Shown: positions 45,030-54,618 of the stretch, in pieces
Layout of the letters: the number at the start of each line of letters is the position of its first letter
How positions within the stretch are numbered: the stretch's first letter is position 1
From: Stenotrophomonas chelatiphaga
Lineage (GTDB): Bacteria > Pseudomonadota > Gammaproteobacteria > Xanthomonadales > Xanthomonadaceae
Reading direction: 5' to 3'
Length of the DNA stretch: 64,000 bases
Assembly: GCF_001431535.1 (NCBI RefSeq)
Contig: NZ_LDJK01000012.1
Coordinates: forward strand, 1 to 64,000
Made by a program: the position numbers and the translations under genes
Notes under the pieces: model-generated
The model's database searches: none
Seen by the model: the letters and a program-made list of their open reading frames with translations, nothing else
Told to the model about the DNA's origin: nothing

Positions 45030-47438
45030 ATGGGGACTCTTTTTCCGACGCACCGACGGTCGCGCCTTCGGGCATGCGCCTGGGTGGCCTGCGGCCTGCT
45101 GGTCGGCGCCGCGGTGCTGCCAGCGGCCGCCGCCACCCAGGCCAGCGTGCTGCTGGATCCGGCCGAACAGGCCTGGGTCGCCGCCCATCCGGTGATCCGG
45201 GTGACCTCCGATGCCACCCTTCCACCACTGGAATACGTCCGCGATGGCCAGCTGAAAGGCCTGTCGGGGGATTACCTGCGGCTGATCAGCGCCCGCACCG
45301 GGCTGCAGTTCGAGTTCGTGCAGGCGGCCGACTGGCCCGCTGCGCAGCGGGCGCTGCAGACGCGCGAGGCGGACATGCTGCTCAATGCCATGGACGAGCG
45401 CCTGTCACCGGCCACCCGCGCGGCGGTGCAGCTGGGCCGGCCTTATCTGTCGGCCTACAGCGTGGTGTTCACGCGCCCGGATTCGCCGGCCGTGTGGGAC
45501 CTGCAGGAGCTGGCCGGGCGTCGGGTCGCCGCGCGCGCCGCAGGCGACTACGCCCGGATCCTGCAGGCACGTTACCCGCAGTTGATCGTCGTGCCGACCG
45601 CCACCCCGCAGGCTTCCATGCAGCTGGTGCTGGATGGCCGGGCCGACGCCGCGATGGGTACCAGCGCGACCTTCCAGCCGTTCGTCGCCCGCCGGCACGT
45701 CGATGAGCTGCACATCTCCCGCCCGCGCATCGACCTGGTGATGCAGGCGCAGTTCGCGGTACGCAGCGATTGGCCGCAGCTGGAGGCGATCATCGGCAAG
45801 GCCATGGCATCGGTCAGCACCCAGGAGGAATCGCAGATCCGCCAGCAATGGCTGCGCGAAGAGGACTACGGTGCGCCCAGCGTGGCCACCGTGCTGCGCT
45901 ACAACTGGGCCTGGCTGCTGGCGATCGCCGTGCTGGTGCTGGCGCTGGGCGTGGTCGCGCGCTGGGCCTGGCGCGCGCGCGCGGCAGCGATCGAAAGCGA
46001 ACGGGTCAAGGCGCGTTTCCTGGCGACCATGAGCCATGAGATACGCACGCCGATCAACGCCGTGCTGGGCGCGATCGAAGTGCTGGCCGACCACGTTCCC
46101 GCTGGCCGTCCGCGCGCGCTGGTGCGGGCCGCCGAGGAGGCGGCTGAATCGCTGACCGGCCTGCTGGACAACGTGCTGGACCTGTCCAAGCTGGACGAGG
46201 GCCGCATGCAGCTGGAAAAGATCCCGGTGGACATACGCGCGCTGGGGCGCAGTGTCGCTGCGGTGTTCCAGGGCGAACTGGAAAAGCGCGGCATCGCGCT
46301 GGTGGTAGAGGTCCCCGCGCACGACACCTGGCTGATGCTCGACCCGACCCGGCTGCGCCAGGTGCTGCTCAACCTGCTCGGCAACGCGCGCAAGTTCACC
46401 GAGCACGGCCGTATCCAGTTGACGCTGCAGGTGCAGGAAACACCGGTCGGAACCTGGCTGCATGCAGCGGTGGCCGACACCGGCTGCGGGATTCCCGCGG
46501 CGCTGCAGGGCCGACTGTTCGACCCCTACACGCAGGCCGACGGCAGCATCTCGCGCCAGTACGGCGGCACCGGCCTGGGGTTGTCGATCAGCCACGACCT
46601 GGTGCAGCTGATGGGTGGGCAGATCGACCTGCGCAGCGTGGAAGGCGAAGGCACCACGGTGTCGCTGCGGATCCCGGCCGCGCGTGCCGATGCGGTGACC
46701 GCGCCCGCCGCCGCCATGCCGGGCAGCGTGCTGCGGGGAGTGCGCGTGCTGGTGGTCGATGACCATGCGCCCAACCGCATGGTGCTGGAGGAACAGCTCG
46801 GCGGCCTGGGCGCGGTGGCGTCGCTGGCCGACAGCGCCGCGCAGGCGTTGGCAGCGCTCACCGCCGACCTGCCGGACATCGTGCTGCTGGACTGCTTCAT
46901 GCCGGACGTCGACGGCTACCAGGCAAGCCGGATGATCCGCGCGACGGCGGTGCCGGGCGTGGCCGAACTGCCGATCATCGCCATTTCCGCCGCCACCGAC
47001 GCCGCCCACCTGGCGCGCTGCCAGCAGGCCGGCATGAACGGCGTACTGAAAAAGCCGATCCGCCTGGCCGAACTGCAGGGCATGCTGGCGCTGTGGACCG
47101 GCCGCGCTGGCGCAGCGGGATCCGCCGACAAGGCGGGGCAGGCCGCCGCGCTGGAGGCCATCGAGCGGGACGCCGTCGACCGGCTGGGCCCAGACCTGCG
47201 CCTGCTGCTGGCCGACGACCTGCGCAAACTGCGCGAGGCGGTGGATGCCAGCGATATCGGGCGCCTCACGTTTTACGCGCACCGCCTGCATGGGGCGGCC
47301 GGCCTGGTCGGGCGGCCGGCGCTGGCGGCGTTGGCCGCCAGGCTGGAAGCCGATCCGGAAATGGATCCCGACCAGGCGTTGGACGAGATCGACGAACAGC
47401 TGGCGAGCCTGTCGCGGGCGGCGCCGATCCGGGTATGA
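45030..47438 (+). CDS. Hybrid sensor histidine kinase with periplasmic binding domain, receiver and Hpt (BvgS/EvgS type)
   Basis: An 802-residue protein. In order: signal/anchor (CGLLVGAAVLPAAAA); one solute-binding domain of family SBP_bac_3 (about 45-280, VIRVTSDATLPPLEYV); a membrane segment (WLLAIAVLVLALGVVA); HisKA with ATMSHEIRTPINAVLG; HATPase with NLLGNARKFTEHG, DTGCGIP and GGTGLGLSIS; a receiver with VLVVDDHAPN and acceptor Asp in VLLDCFMPDVDG; and an Hpt domain with FYAHRLHGAAGLVG. This is a full BvgS-like phosphorelay, but no BvgA-type response regulator adjoins it. The binding domain suggests an amino-acid-like or small organic signal. The divergent receptor gene may be its target or ligand partner. 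Confidence 0.9.
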   Translation: MGTLFPTHRRSRLRACAWVACGLLVGAAVLPAAAATQASVLLDPAEQAWVAAHPVIRVTSDATLPPLEYVRDGQLKGLSGDYLRLISARTGLQFEFVQAADWPAAQRALQTREADMLLNAMDERLSPATRAAVQLGRPYLSAYSVVFTRPDSPAVWDLQELAGRRVAARAAGDYARILQARYPQLIVVPTATPQASMQLVLDGRADAAMGTSATFQPFVARRHVDELHISRPRIDLVMQAQFAVRSDWPQLEAIIGKAMASVSTQEESQIRQQWLREEDYGAPSVATVLRYNWAWLLAIAVLVLALGVVARWAWRARAAAIESERVKARFLATMSHEIRTPINAVLGAIEVLADHVPAGRPRALVRAAEEAAESLTGLLDNVLDLSKLDEGRMQLEKIPVDIRALGRSVAAVFQGELEKRGIALVVEVPAHDTWLMLDPTRLRQVLLNLLGNARKFTEHGRIQLTLQVQETPVGTWLHAAVADTGCGIPAALQGRLFDPYTQADGSISRQYGGTGLGLSISHDLVQLMGGQIDLRSVEGEGTTVSLRIPAARADAVTAPAAAMPGSVLRGVRVLVVDDHAPNRMVLEEQLGGLGAVASLADSAAQALAALTADLPDIVLLDCFMPDVDGYQASRMIRATAVPGVAELPIIAISAATDAAHLARCQQAGMNGVLKKPIRLAELQGMLALWTGRAGAAGSADKAGQAAALEAIERDAVDRLGPDLRLLLADDLRKLREAVDASDIGRLTFYAHRLHGAAGLVGRPALAALAARLEADPEMDPDQALDEIDEQLASLSRAAPIRV

Positions 47439-47463
47439 GCGGGGCATGGCTGCCGCCGGGTAC

Positions 47464-47478
47464 TAGACGACTGGTCTA
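47464..47478. promoter_or_regulatory. Palindromic TetR operator, copy 1
   Basis: TAGACGACTGGTCTA, arms TAGAC/GTCTA, lies 20 bases before the TetR gene start. A near-identical copy precedes the DJ-1-family gene (48156-48170). This is consistent with autoregulation by the TetR protein and resembles the TAGAC-GTCTA arms of NemR-type sites. Confidence 0.75.
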
Positions 47479-47498
47479 ATCGGATGTACAGTCGCCCC

Positions 47499-48098
47499 AT
47501 GAACACCGTTCCCGCCACCGCCAATGTCCGCGACAAGATCCTGGCCACCGGCCAGCGGATCATGGGCGGCAAGGGTTTTTCGGCCGTCGGCCTGAACGAA
47601 GTGCTGGCCGCGGCCGGGGTGCCCAAGGGCTCCTTCTACCACTACTTCGGCTCCAAGGATGCGTTCGGCGAGGCATTGCTGGAAGCGTATTTCGACGCCT
47701 ACCTGGATGACATGGAGCGCATCTTCCGCAAGCCCGGCAAGAACAAGGCCGTGCAGATGGAAGACTATTTCGCCGCCTGGCAGGACAACCAGTCCTTCGA
47801 AGACTGCCAGGGCAAGTGCCTGGCGGTGAAGCTGGGCGCCGAGGTGGCGGACCTGTCCGACAGCATGCGTGCGGCCCTGGATCGCGGCACGGCGGCGATC
47901 ATCGCCGGCATGGCGGATGCGATCAAGGCAGGCCAGGCGGACGGCGTTTTCCCGAACCAGGAGGATGCCGCGCAACTGGCGCAGAGCCTGTACCAGCTGT
48001 GGCTGGGCGCCAGCGTCATGGTCAAGATCGTGCGCACTCCCCAGCCGTTTGACACCGCGCTGCTCACCAGCCGTCAACTGCTGGGCCTTTCCCGCTAA
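47499..48098 (+). CDS. TetR-family repressor, NemR-like
   Basis: A 199-residue protein. The N-terminal HTH (about 10-57) has KGFSAVGLNEVLAAAGVPKG followed by SFYHYFGSKDAFGEALL. The ligand domain contains EDCQGKCLAVKLGAEVADLSD, with cysteines at 103 and 107. NemR-type regulators use a cysteine in this region to sense electrophiles and reactive chlorine. ATG at 47499 is preferred over one five codons earlier. Its own promoter and that of the downstream DJ-1-family gene share the same palindrome, so both are probably its targets. Confidence 0.85.
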   Translation: MNTVPATANVRDKILATGQRIMGGKGFSAVGLNEVLAAAGVPKGSFYHYFGSKDAFGEALLEAYFDAYLDDMERIFRKPGKNKAVQMEDYFAAWQDNQSFEDCQGKCLAVKLGAEVADLSDSMRAALDRGTAAIIAGMADAIKAGQADGVFPNQEDAAQLAQSLYQLWLGASVMVKIVRTPQPFDTALLTSRQLLGLSR

Positions 48099-48155
48099 CC
48101 CCGCCGCCCCTTGAACCCGGGGACGGCGCGTTGTCCCGCTTCACACGCAATTACC

Positions 48156-48170
48156 TAGACGACCGGTCTA
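48156..48170. promoter_or_regulatory. Palindromic TetR operator, copy 2
   Basis: TAGACGACCGGTCTA differs at one central base from the copy at 47464-47478. It lies 35 bases before the DJ-1-family gene start, a position suited to blocking transcription. Confidence 0.75.
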
Positions 48171-48205
48171 ATTCAAGCTGTATCGCACCCCACAGGAGCA
48201 CACCC

Positions 48206-48889
48206 ATGAAAGTCCTCATCGTTCTGACCTCGCACGACCAGCTTGGCGACACCGGCAAGAAGACCGGCTTCTGGCTGGAAGAGCTGGCCGCGCCTTATTA
48301 CACCTTCAAGGATGCCGGCGCGGAGATCGTGCTGGCCTCGCCGAAGGGCGGGCAGCCACCGCTGGACCCGAAGAGCAACGAGCCCGATTTCCAGACCGCA
48401 CTGACCCGGCGCTTCGAAGCCGACGCCGAGGCCAATGCACAGCTGGCCAGCACCGTGCGCCTGGACAGCGTGTCGCAGGCCGATTTCGACACCGTGTTCT
48501 ATCCCGGTGGCCACGGGCCGCTGTGGGACCTCGCCGAAGACCGTGATTCCATCGGCCTGATCGAATCGTTCATCGAAGCGGGCAAGCCGGTCGCCCTGGT
48601 CTGCCACGCCCCCGGCGTGCTGCGCCACGTCAAGGCGGCCACCGGTCGTCCGCTGGTGGAAGGCCTGCAGGTGACCGGCTTCACCAACACCGAAGAGGAA
48701 GGCGTGGGCTTGACCCAGGTGGTGCCGTTCCTGGTCGAAGACGAACTCAAGGCCAACGGTGGGCAGTACTCCAAGGGACCGGACTGGGGGTCGTACGTGG
48801 TCCGCGATGGCCTGCTGATCACCGGGCAGAATCCGGCCTCCTCCACCGAAGCCGCCGAAGTGTTGATCGCGCAGCTCGCCCGGGGCTGA
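48206..48889 (+). CDS. DJ-1/PfpI-family protein (class I glutamine-amidotransferase-like, Hsp31-type)
   Basis: A 227-residue protein beginning MKVLIVLTSHDQLG. The family nucleophile elbow is at LVCHAPGVL with Cys133-His134, preceded by FYPGGHGPLWDLA, and an acidic residue lies in GFWLEEL (25-26). Proteins of this type act as glyoxalase III/deglycases or chaperones against methylglyoxal and related electrophiles. AGGAG lies nine bases before the start. The shared operator with the NemR-like repressor suggests induction by reactive electrophiles. The exact reaction is inferred from the family only. Confidence 0.87.
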   Translation: MKVLIVLTSHDQLGDTGKKTGFWLEELAAPYYTFKDAGAEIVLASPKGGQPPLDPKSNEPDFQTALTRRFEADAEANAQLASTVRLDSVSQADFDTVFYPGGHGPLWDLAEDRDSIGLIESFIEAGKPVALVCHAPGVLRHVKAATGRPLVEGLQVTGFTNTEEEGVGLTQVVPFLVEDELKANGGQYSKGPDWGSYVVRDGLLITGQNPASSTEAAEVLIAQLARG

Positions 48890-49100
48890 GCAGGCTCGCA
48901 GGGGCGTGGCTTCAGTCCTTGGCCGGCGCTGCTGCCGGAGCAATGCTCCGCAGCAGCGCCTTGTCGATCTTCGCGGCCACGCCCACGCTGCGGCCGGCAA
49001 GCGCTGCTTCACCCGCTGCACCTGCAGCACCACGTGCAGCGCGGCCCCAGTGTCCAGGTCAACCCCACGGTGCCCGCCGCAGCGTGCACGCCGTGCCTCG

Positions 49101-49114
49101 CATAATGGGTCATG
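49101..49114 (+). promoter_or_regulatory. -10 element next to the lhr start, possibly leaderless
   Basis: CATAAT (49101-49106) ends five bases before the lhr ATG at 49112. No Shine-Dalgarno lies in the usual place. The arrangement mirrors ftsE at 3460-3472. Confidence 0.35.
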
Positions 49115-52100
49115 CCCAGCTCCCTCGACGCTCTTCCCGCTGTCTTCGCCCCCGCCACGCGCGCGTGGTTCAGCGGCGCGTTCCCCGCCGCAACGCCGGC
49201 GCAGGCGCAGGCCTGGGCGGCGATCAGCCAGGGCCAGCACACGCTGGTCATCGCGCCCACCGGTTCGGGCAAGACGCTGGCCGCCTTCCTGCATGCCATC
49301 GACCAGCTGTTCACCGAGCGCGACCAGCAGGCGCGGGCGGGCGAGCCTGCGCAGCGTGGGGCCACCCGCGTGCTGTACATCTCGCCGATCAAGGCACTCG
49401 GCGCGGACGTGCAGCGCAACCTGCAGGTGCCGCTGCAGGGCGTGCGTGCCGAACGCGCGCGCCGCGGCGATCCGGACGTGGACCTGTCCGTGGCGATCCG
49501 CAGTGGAGACACCACTGCCTCCGAACGCGCGCGGCTGGCGCGGCGTCCACCGGACATCCTGATCACCACGCCGGAATCGCTGTTCCTGATGCTCACCTCC
49601 AACGTGCGCGACACGCTGCGCAACGTGCATACGGTGATCATCGATGAAATCCATGCGGTGGCCGGCAGCAAGCGCGGCACCCACCTGGCCCTCAGCCTGG
49701 AGCGGCTGGAGAACCTGCTGCAGGTGCCTGCACAACGGATCGGCCTGTCGGCCACGGTGCGTCCGGTGGACGAGGTGGCGCGCTTCCTTGGCGGCGGCCG
49801 TGCGGTCAGCGTGGTACAGCCGCCGTCGTCGCGCCACCTGGCGATGCGCATCGTGGTCCCCGTGGAGGACATGGCCGACCTGCCGACGCACGGGTCGGGG
49901 CCCGGCGCGGGAGAGTCTTCCACCCGGGTGGGCTCGATCTGGCCGCATGTCGAAGCCAGCATCCTGGATGAAGTGCTGCGCTGGCGTTCCACCATCGTGT
50001 TCGCCAATTCGCGCGGCGTGGCCGAGAAACTGACCGCACGGCTCAACGCGCTGTATGCCGAACGCCTGGAAACCGATGCCGGTGGCACGCCGCCGGGCCT
50101 GTCCGACACGACGGCCTACGGCTCGTTCAATGGCGGCACCTCGGGGCGCTCCACGGGTGCCAAGCCGCTGCTGGCGCGCTCGCACCATGGCTCGGTCAGC
50201 AAGGAACAGCGGCGCGAAATCGAAGAGGCGTTGAAGTCCGGGGCGCTGCGTTGCGTGGTCGCCACCTCCAGCCTGGAACTGGGCATCGACATGGGGCTGG
50301 TGGACCTGGTGATCCAGGTCGCCGCACCGCCGTCGGTGGCCAGTGCACTGCAGCGGGTCGGGCGCGCCGGCCACCAGGTGGGGGGCATCTCCACCGGCTT
50401 CGTCTACCCGCGCACCCGGCGTGACCTGATCGATGCGGCGGTGATCGTCGACAGCATGCTGGCCGGTCGCATCGAAGCGCTGGATCCACCGCGCAACCCG
50501 CTGGACGTGCTGGCCCAGCAGACCGTGGCGGCAGTGGCGATGGATGCGCTGGACGTGGAAGACTGGTACGCCTGCGTACGCCGCGCCGCGCCCTATCGCG
50601 AGCTGCCACGCAGCGCCTTCGATGCCGTGCTGGACATGCTGGCCGGACGCTATCCGTCGGACGATTTCGCCGGATTCCGGCCACGCCTGGTATGGAACCG
50701 CGACATCGGACAGCTCACCGCGCGCCCCGGTGCGCGGCAGCTGGCGGTGACCAGTGGCGGCACCATCCCCGACCGCGGCATGTTCAGCGTGGTGCTGCCC
50801 GAAGGCGCCGAGCGCGCCGGCTCGCGCCGGGTCGGCGAGCTGGACGAGGAAATGGTCCACGAGTCACGGGTGAACGATGTGATCACCCTCGGCGCCACGT
50901 CGTGGCGGGTCGAGCAGATCACCCATGACCAGGTGATCGTCACCCCGGCACCGGGTCGCTCGGCACGGTTGCCCTTCTGGCGCGGCGAAAATGCCGGCCG
51001 CCCGGCCGAACTCGGCGCGGCGATCGGCGCGTTCCTGGCCGATCTGGACGGCGCGGCCGCGGACGACGGCAACGTTTCCCAGGCGCTGGCCGCGCGGCTG
51101 CAGGCCAGCGGCCTGGATACGCGCGCCATCAGCAACGTGCTCGGCCTGCTCGGTGAGCAGCGGCAGGCGACCGGCGTACTGCCGACGGACCGGCAACTGG
51201 TGGTTGAACGCTGCCGCGATGAACTGGGCGACTGGCGGGTGATGCTGCATTCGCCGTATGGCCGCCGCGTGCATGATCCGTGGGCGCTGGCGATCGCCGA
51301 ACGGATCCGTGAGCGCTGGCATGTCGATCCCTCGGTGGTGTCCAGCGAGGACGGCATCATGGCGCGCATTCCAGACAGCAGCGGGCACCTGCCGGGCGCG
51401 GACCTGTTCCTGTTCGAGCCCGAGCCGCTGCGGCGCCAGGTGACCGCAGCGGTCGGCAGCTCGGCGCTGTTCGCTGCACGTTTCCGCGAATGTGCTTCGC
51501 GCGCGTTGTTGCTGCCCCGGCGCACGCCGGGACGACGTTCACCGCTGTGGCAGCAGCGCCTGCGCGCGGGCCAGTTGCTGGACGTGGCGAGTGCCTATCC
51601 GGAGTTTCCGATCCTGATCGAAACCGCGCGCGAGTGCCTGCAGGATGTCTACGACCTGGATGCACTCGGCGCGTTGATGCAACGCTTGGTGGACGGTCAG
51701 GTGCAGATCGCCGAGGTCACCACGCAGGTGCCATCGCCGTTCGCGGCCAACCTGCTGTTCGGCTACGTCGCCGAGTTCATGTACGGCACCGACGTCCCGC
51801 TGGCCGAGCGTCGCGCCTCGATCCTGTCGTTGGACAGTGGTCTGCTGGCGGACCTGCTGGGCCAGGTGGACATGGGCGAGCTGCTGGATGCCGGCGTCGT
51901 CGAGCGCGTGGTGGATGAGCTGCAGCGGCTGGCGCCGGATCGGCGCGCCGCGGGCAAGGAGGGCGTTGCCGACCTGCTGCGCGAACTGGGTCCGTTGTCG
52001 ACCGCCGAGCTTGCCGCGCGCCTGCTCGGTGCCGATGGCGAAGTGTACGTTCAACTGGCTGCGCTGCAGGCCGAGCATCGGCTCATCGCAGTGACGCTTG

Positions 52101-53863
52101 CGGGTGAAACGCGCTGGGCGGCGATCGAAGATGCCGGCCGGCTGCGTGACGCACTGGGCATCGCGCTTCCCGCGGGGATTCCCGCGGTGTTCCTGCAGCC
52201 CGCGGTGGATCCGCTCGGCGACCTGGTCGGGCGCCTGGCGCGCACGCGCGGTCCGTTCACCACGGCCGATGTGGCCGCCCGGTTCGGGCTGGGTGTCGCG
52301 GTGGCCGACCACGCGCTGGCGCGCCTGGCCGAGCAGGGCAAGCTGCTCAGCGGCCAGTTCGGTGCAACTACGCCGAAGCAAGGCAGCCCCGTCGCGCGCC
52401 ACGAATGGATAGCGGAAGGGGTGTTCCGCCGGCTGCGCGTGCGCTCGCTGCAGGCCGCGCGCGAAGCGACCCGACCGGTACCGGGCACGGCGTACGTGCG
52501 GTTGTTGCTGGAACGCCACGCGATGCTGGGACCGGCGGCCGGGCATGCCGCGCTGGGTCCTCATGCGCAGGTGACCGGCACGCTGGAAGGCACCGAAGGC
52601 GTGCTGCGGGTGGTGGAACAACTTGCCGGCGTGCCGCTGCCGATCTCCGCATGGGAAAACCAGATCCTGCCGGCGCGCGTGCGGGATTATGCGCCTGCGT
52701 TGCTGGACCAGCTGCTGGCCACTGGCAGCGTGCTGTGGTGCGGGCATGGCACGCTGGGCGATGACGATGGCCTGGTGTCGCTGCACCTGCATGATGTCTC
52801 TGCGCAGACCCTGCCGGTCATCGGCGAAGGCGCCCTGTCGCCACTGCAGGAGATGATCGTGTCGGTGATGGCGGACGGCGGTGGATTCTTCGCACGGCAG
52901 CTGGCGACGAGCGTGCATGCGCGGTTGCAGGCGGCGCAGCGTCCCGCGGCAGGCATCGATCTTTCGCCGGAGTCGTTGCATGCCGCGCTGTGGGCGCTTG
53001 CCTGGCAGGGCCGCGTGGCAACGGACATCTGGGCGCCGCTGCGCGCGCTGTCAGCGGCCCGCACGCCAGCGCGTGCGCGTGCATCCCACGTTTCACGGCG
53101 CCGCCGCGGCTTCATCGGCATGTCGATGGGCGACACCGCGCCTGCCGTCGGCTCGGTGCTGCATGGCCCCGCTACCTACGATGCCCCCGCGTTGGCCGGA
53201 CGCTGGTCGCTGCTGCAGCGCGGCCACGCCAGCGACACCGTGCGTGCGGTCGCACTGGCCGATGCGCTGCTGGATCGCCACGGCGTAGTGACCCGCGGCG
53301 CAGCGGTGGCCGAAGGCATCGCCGGCGGCTTCCCCGCCCTGCAGCAGGTCTATCGGGGCATGGAGGATGCCGGGCGGGTGCTGCGTGGCCGTTTCGTGGA
53401 AGGCCTGGGCGGTGCGCAGTTCGCCGAGCGATCCAGTGTCGACCGGCTGCGGGATATCGCCGAGGACACCTCACCTGCCGCATCGGCGCCGGCCATCGGC
53501 CTGTCGGCAGTGGATCCTGCCAATGCCTACGGCACGGTACTGGCGTGGCCGGCGCATGCGGCCCGGCAGCGCCCGGTGCGCCGGCCCGGCGCGCTGGTGG
53601 TGCTGGCCGGCGGTGCGCTGCGGATGTACCTGGCGCAGGGCGGACGTTCCCTGCTGCTGTACTTCGATGGCGAAGACCCCGGCCACGCCGGGCTGCTGGC
53701 TGCGTCGGCCGACGCGCTGGCCGCGGCGCTGCGGCGTGGCCGGCGCCTGTCGTTCACCCTGGACCGGATCAACGACGCGGAGATCGGTCGTGGCCCGGTC
53801 ACCGATGCGCTGCGCGCGGCGGGCTTCCGCAATGCACCGCGCGGGCTGAGCTGGGAGGGCTGA
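49112..53863 (+). CDS. lhr: Large DEAD/DEAH helicase Lhr
   Basis: A 1583-residue helicase, close to E. coli Lhr (1538). The core has Walker A APTGSGKT (about 48-55), YISPIKALGADVQRNL, TTPESLFLML, the DEIH box in IIDEIHAVAGSKRG, SATVRPVDEVARFLGG and motif VI QRVGRAGHQVGG. The very long C-terminal extension (after about 870) matches the Lhr C-terminal module of winged helices and a late alpha/beta domain. Lhr is a 3'-5' translocase on single-stranded DNA, linked to DNA repair. In E. coli the C-terminal region has been reported to have DNA glycosylase activity. It is followed convergently by a DNA glycosylase gene ten bases away. Confidence 0.93.
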   Translation: MPSSLDALPAVFAPATRAWFSGAFPAATPAQAQAWAAISQGQHTLVIAPTGSGKTLAAFLHAIDQLFTERDQQARAGEPAQRGATRVLYISPIKALGADVQRNLQVPLQGVRAERARRGDPDVDLSVAIRSGDTTASERARLARRPPDILITTPESLFLMLTSNVRDTLRNVHTVIIDEIHAVAGSKRGTHLALSLERLENLLQVPAQRIGLSATVRPVDEVARFLGGGRAVSVVQPPSSRHLAMRIVVPVEDMADLPTHGSGPGAGESSTRVGSIWPHVEASILDEVLRWRSTIVFANSRGVAEKLTARLNALYAERLETDAGGTPPGLSDTTAYGSFNGGTSGRSTGAKPLLARSHHGSVSKEQRREIEEALKSGALRCVVATSSLELGIDMGLVDLVIQVAAPPSVASALQRVGRAGHQVGGISTGFVYPRTRRDLIDAAVIVDSMLAGRIEALDPPRNPLDVLAQQTVAAVAMDALDVEDWYACVRRAAPYRELPRSAFDAVLDMLAGRYPSDDFAGFRPRLVWNRDIGQLTARPGARQLAVTSGGTIPDRGMFSVVLPEGAERAGSRRVGELDEEMVHESRVNDVITLGATSWRVEQITHDQVIVTPAPGRSARLPFWRGENAGRPAELGAAIGAFLADLDGAAADDGNVSQALAARLQASGLDTRAISNVLGLLGEQRQATGVLPTDRQLVVERCRDELGDWRVMLHSPYGRRVHDPWALAIAERIRERWHVDPSVVSSEDGIMARIPDSSGHLPGADLFLFEPEPLRRQVTAAVGSSALFAARFRECASRALLLPRRTPGRRSPLWQQRLRAGQLLDVASAYPEFPILIETARECLQDVYDLDALGALMQRLVDGQVQIAEVTTQVPSPFAANLLFGYVAEFMYGTDVPLAERRASILSLDSGLLADLLGQVDMGELLDAGVVERVVDELQRLAPDRRAAGKEGVADLLRELGPLSTAELAARLLGADGEVYVQLAALQAEHRLIAVTLAGETRWAAIEDAGRLRDALGIALPAGIPAVFLQPAVDPLGDLVGRLARTRGPFTTADVAARFGLGVAVADHALARLAEQGKLLSGQFGATTPKQGSPVARHEWIAEGVFRRLRVRSLQAAREATRPVPGTAYVRLLLERHAMLGPAAGHAALGPHAQVTGTLEGTEGVLRVVEQLAGVPLPISAWENQILPARVRDYAPALLDQLLATGSVLWCGHGTLGDDDGLVSLHLHDVSAQTLPVIGEGALSPLQEMIVSVMADGGGFFARQLATSVHARLQAAQRPAAGIDLSPESLHAALWALAWQGRVATDIWAPLRALSAARTPARARASHVSRRRRGFIGMSMGDTAPAVGSVLHGPATYDAPALAGRWSLLQRGHASDTVRAVALADALLDRHGVVTRGAAVAEGIAGGFPALQQVYRGMEDAGRVLRGRFVEGLGGAQFAERSSVDRLRDIAEDTSPAASAPAIGLSAVDPANAYGTVLAWPAHAARQRPVRRPGALVVLAGGALRMYLAQGGRSLLLYFDGEDPGHAGLLAASADALAAALRRGRRLSFTLDRINDAEIGRGPVTDALRAAGFRNAPRGLSWEG

Positions 53864-53872
53864 GCCCGCCCT

Positions 53873-54487
53873 TCAGCGACGCCGTGGATTGACCGAAACA
53901 TGCAGGTGGTCGGCCACGTGCCAGCGCCACGGGAAGTCCATCGCCCGGCTGATGCCGATACGCGGGCCCACCACCGGATTGGTTGGCGGCGCGGTGCCAT
54001 CATCGGCCAGCACGATGCCGCGGTCGGCACCGACCAGATCGGCGCCATCCATCCCCCCGGTGATGCCGAAGGCCTGCGAAAGCTTGCCCGGACCACTGGC
54101 GAGGTCGCGCTCGCGCTTCGCCTTGGGCCGGGCCAGGCGCATCGCGTCCAGGCCCAGCAGGGGCTCGGCCGCGCGCAGCAGTACGCCGACGCCCTCGCCG
54201 ACCTCGCCGCAGACCGCATTGCTGCCCCAGTGCATGCCATACGTGAAGTACACATACAGATGGCCTGGCTCACCGAACATGGTGGCGTTGCGCGCGGTCA
54301 TGCCCCGGTAGGAATGCGCCGCCGGGTCTTCGCTTCCCGCATAGGCTTCCACTTCGACGATGCGCGCGGCGCGGCCATCCGCGCGCAGCAGCACTTTGTT
54401 CAACAGGTCCGGTGCCACCTGCGTGGGGTGGCGGCGATAGAACGCGCGCGGCAGGACCGACCACTGCGGGGGAAGAAAATCGAGCAT
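53873..54487 (-). CDS. DNA-3-methyladenine glycosylase (AAG/MPG family)
   Basis: A 204-residue protein with RIVEVEAYAGSEDPAAHSY, carrying the catalytic glutamate (about 47), then TARNATMFGEPGHLYVYFTYGMH and GPGKLSQAFGI, all AAG-family signatures. It removes alkylated purines such as 3-methyladenine and hypoxanthine. The gene ends ten bases from the lhr stop (convergent) and diverges from the DUF72 gene. Confidence 0.95.
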   Translation of the reverse strand: MLDFLPPQWSVLPRAFYRRHPTQVAPDLLNKVLLRADGRAARIVEVEAYAGSEDPAAHSYRGMTARNATMFGEPGHLYVYFTYGMHWGSNAVCGEVGEGVGVLLRAAEPLLGLDAMRLARPKAKRERDLASGPGKLSQAFGITGGMDGADLVGADRGIVLADDGTAPPTNPVVGPRIGISRAMDFPWRWHVADHLHVSVNPRRR

Positions 54488-54618
54488 GCCGACAAGGCTG
54501 CGCCGGCCGCAGTGTGCATCGGGTCAAGGCCGCCTCTGCACAGTCTGCGCATGCAGGCTTCGCTTGTTTCTCACGGCCGCGGGAAGACGCTGCGAGCAGG
54601 TGCGATGGAGGACAGGCA

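Noticed and set aside
48890-49111. A possible minus-strand gene remnant ending GVAAKIDKALLRSIAP before lhr
   Set aside because: The frame is open for about 48 codons but has an in-frame stop upstream and no start codon or ribosome-binding site. A frameshifted remnant is possible but cannot be supported.
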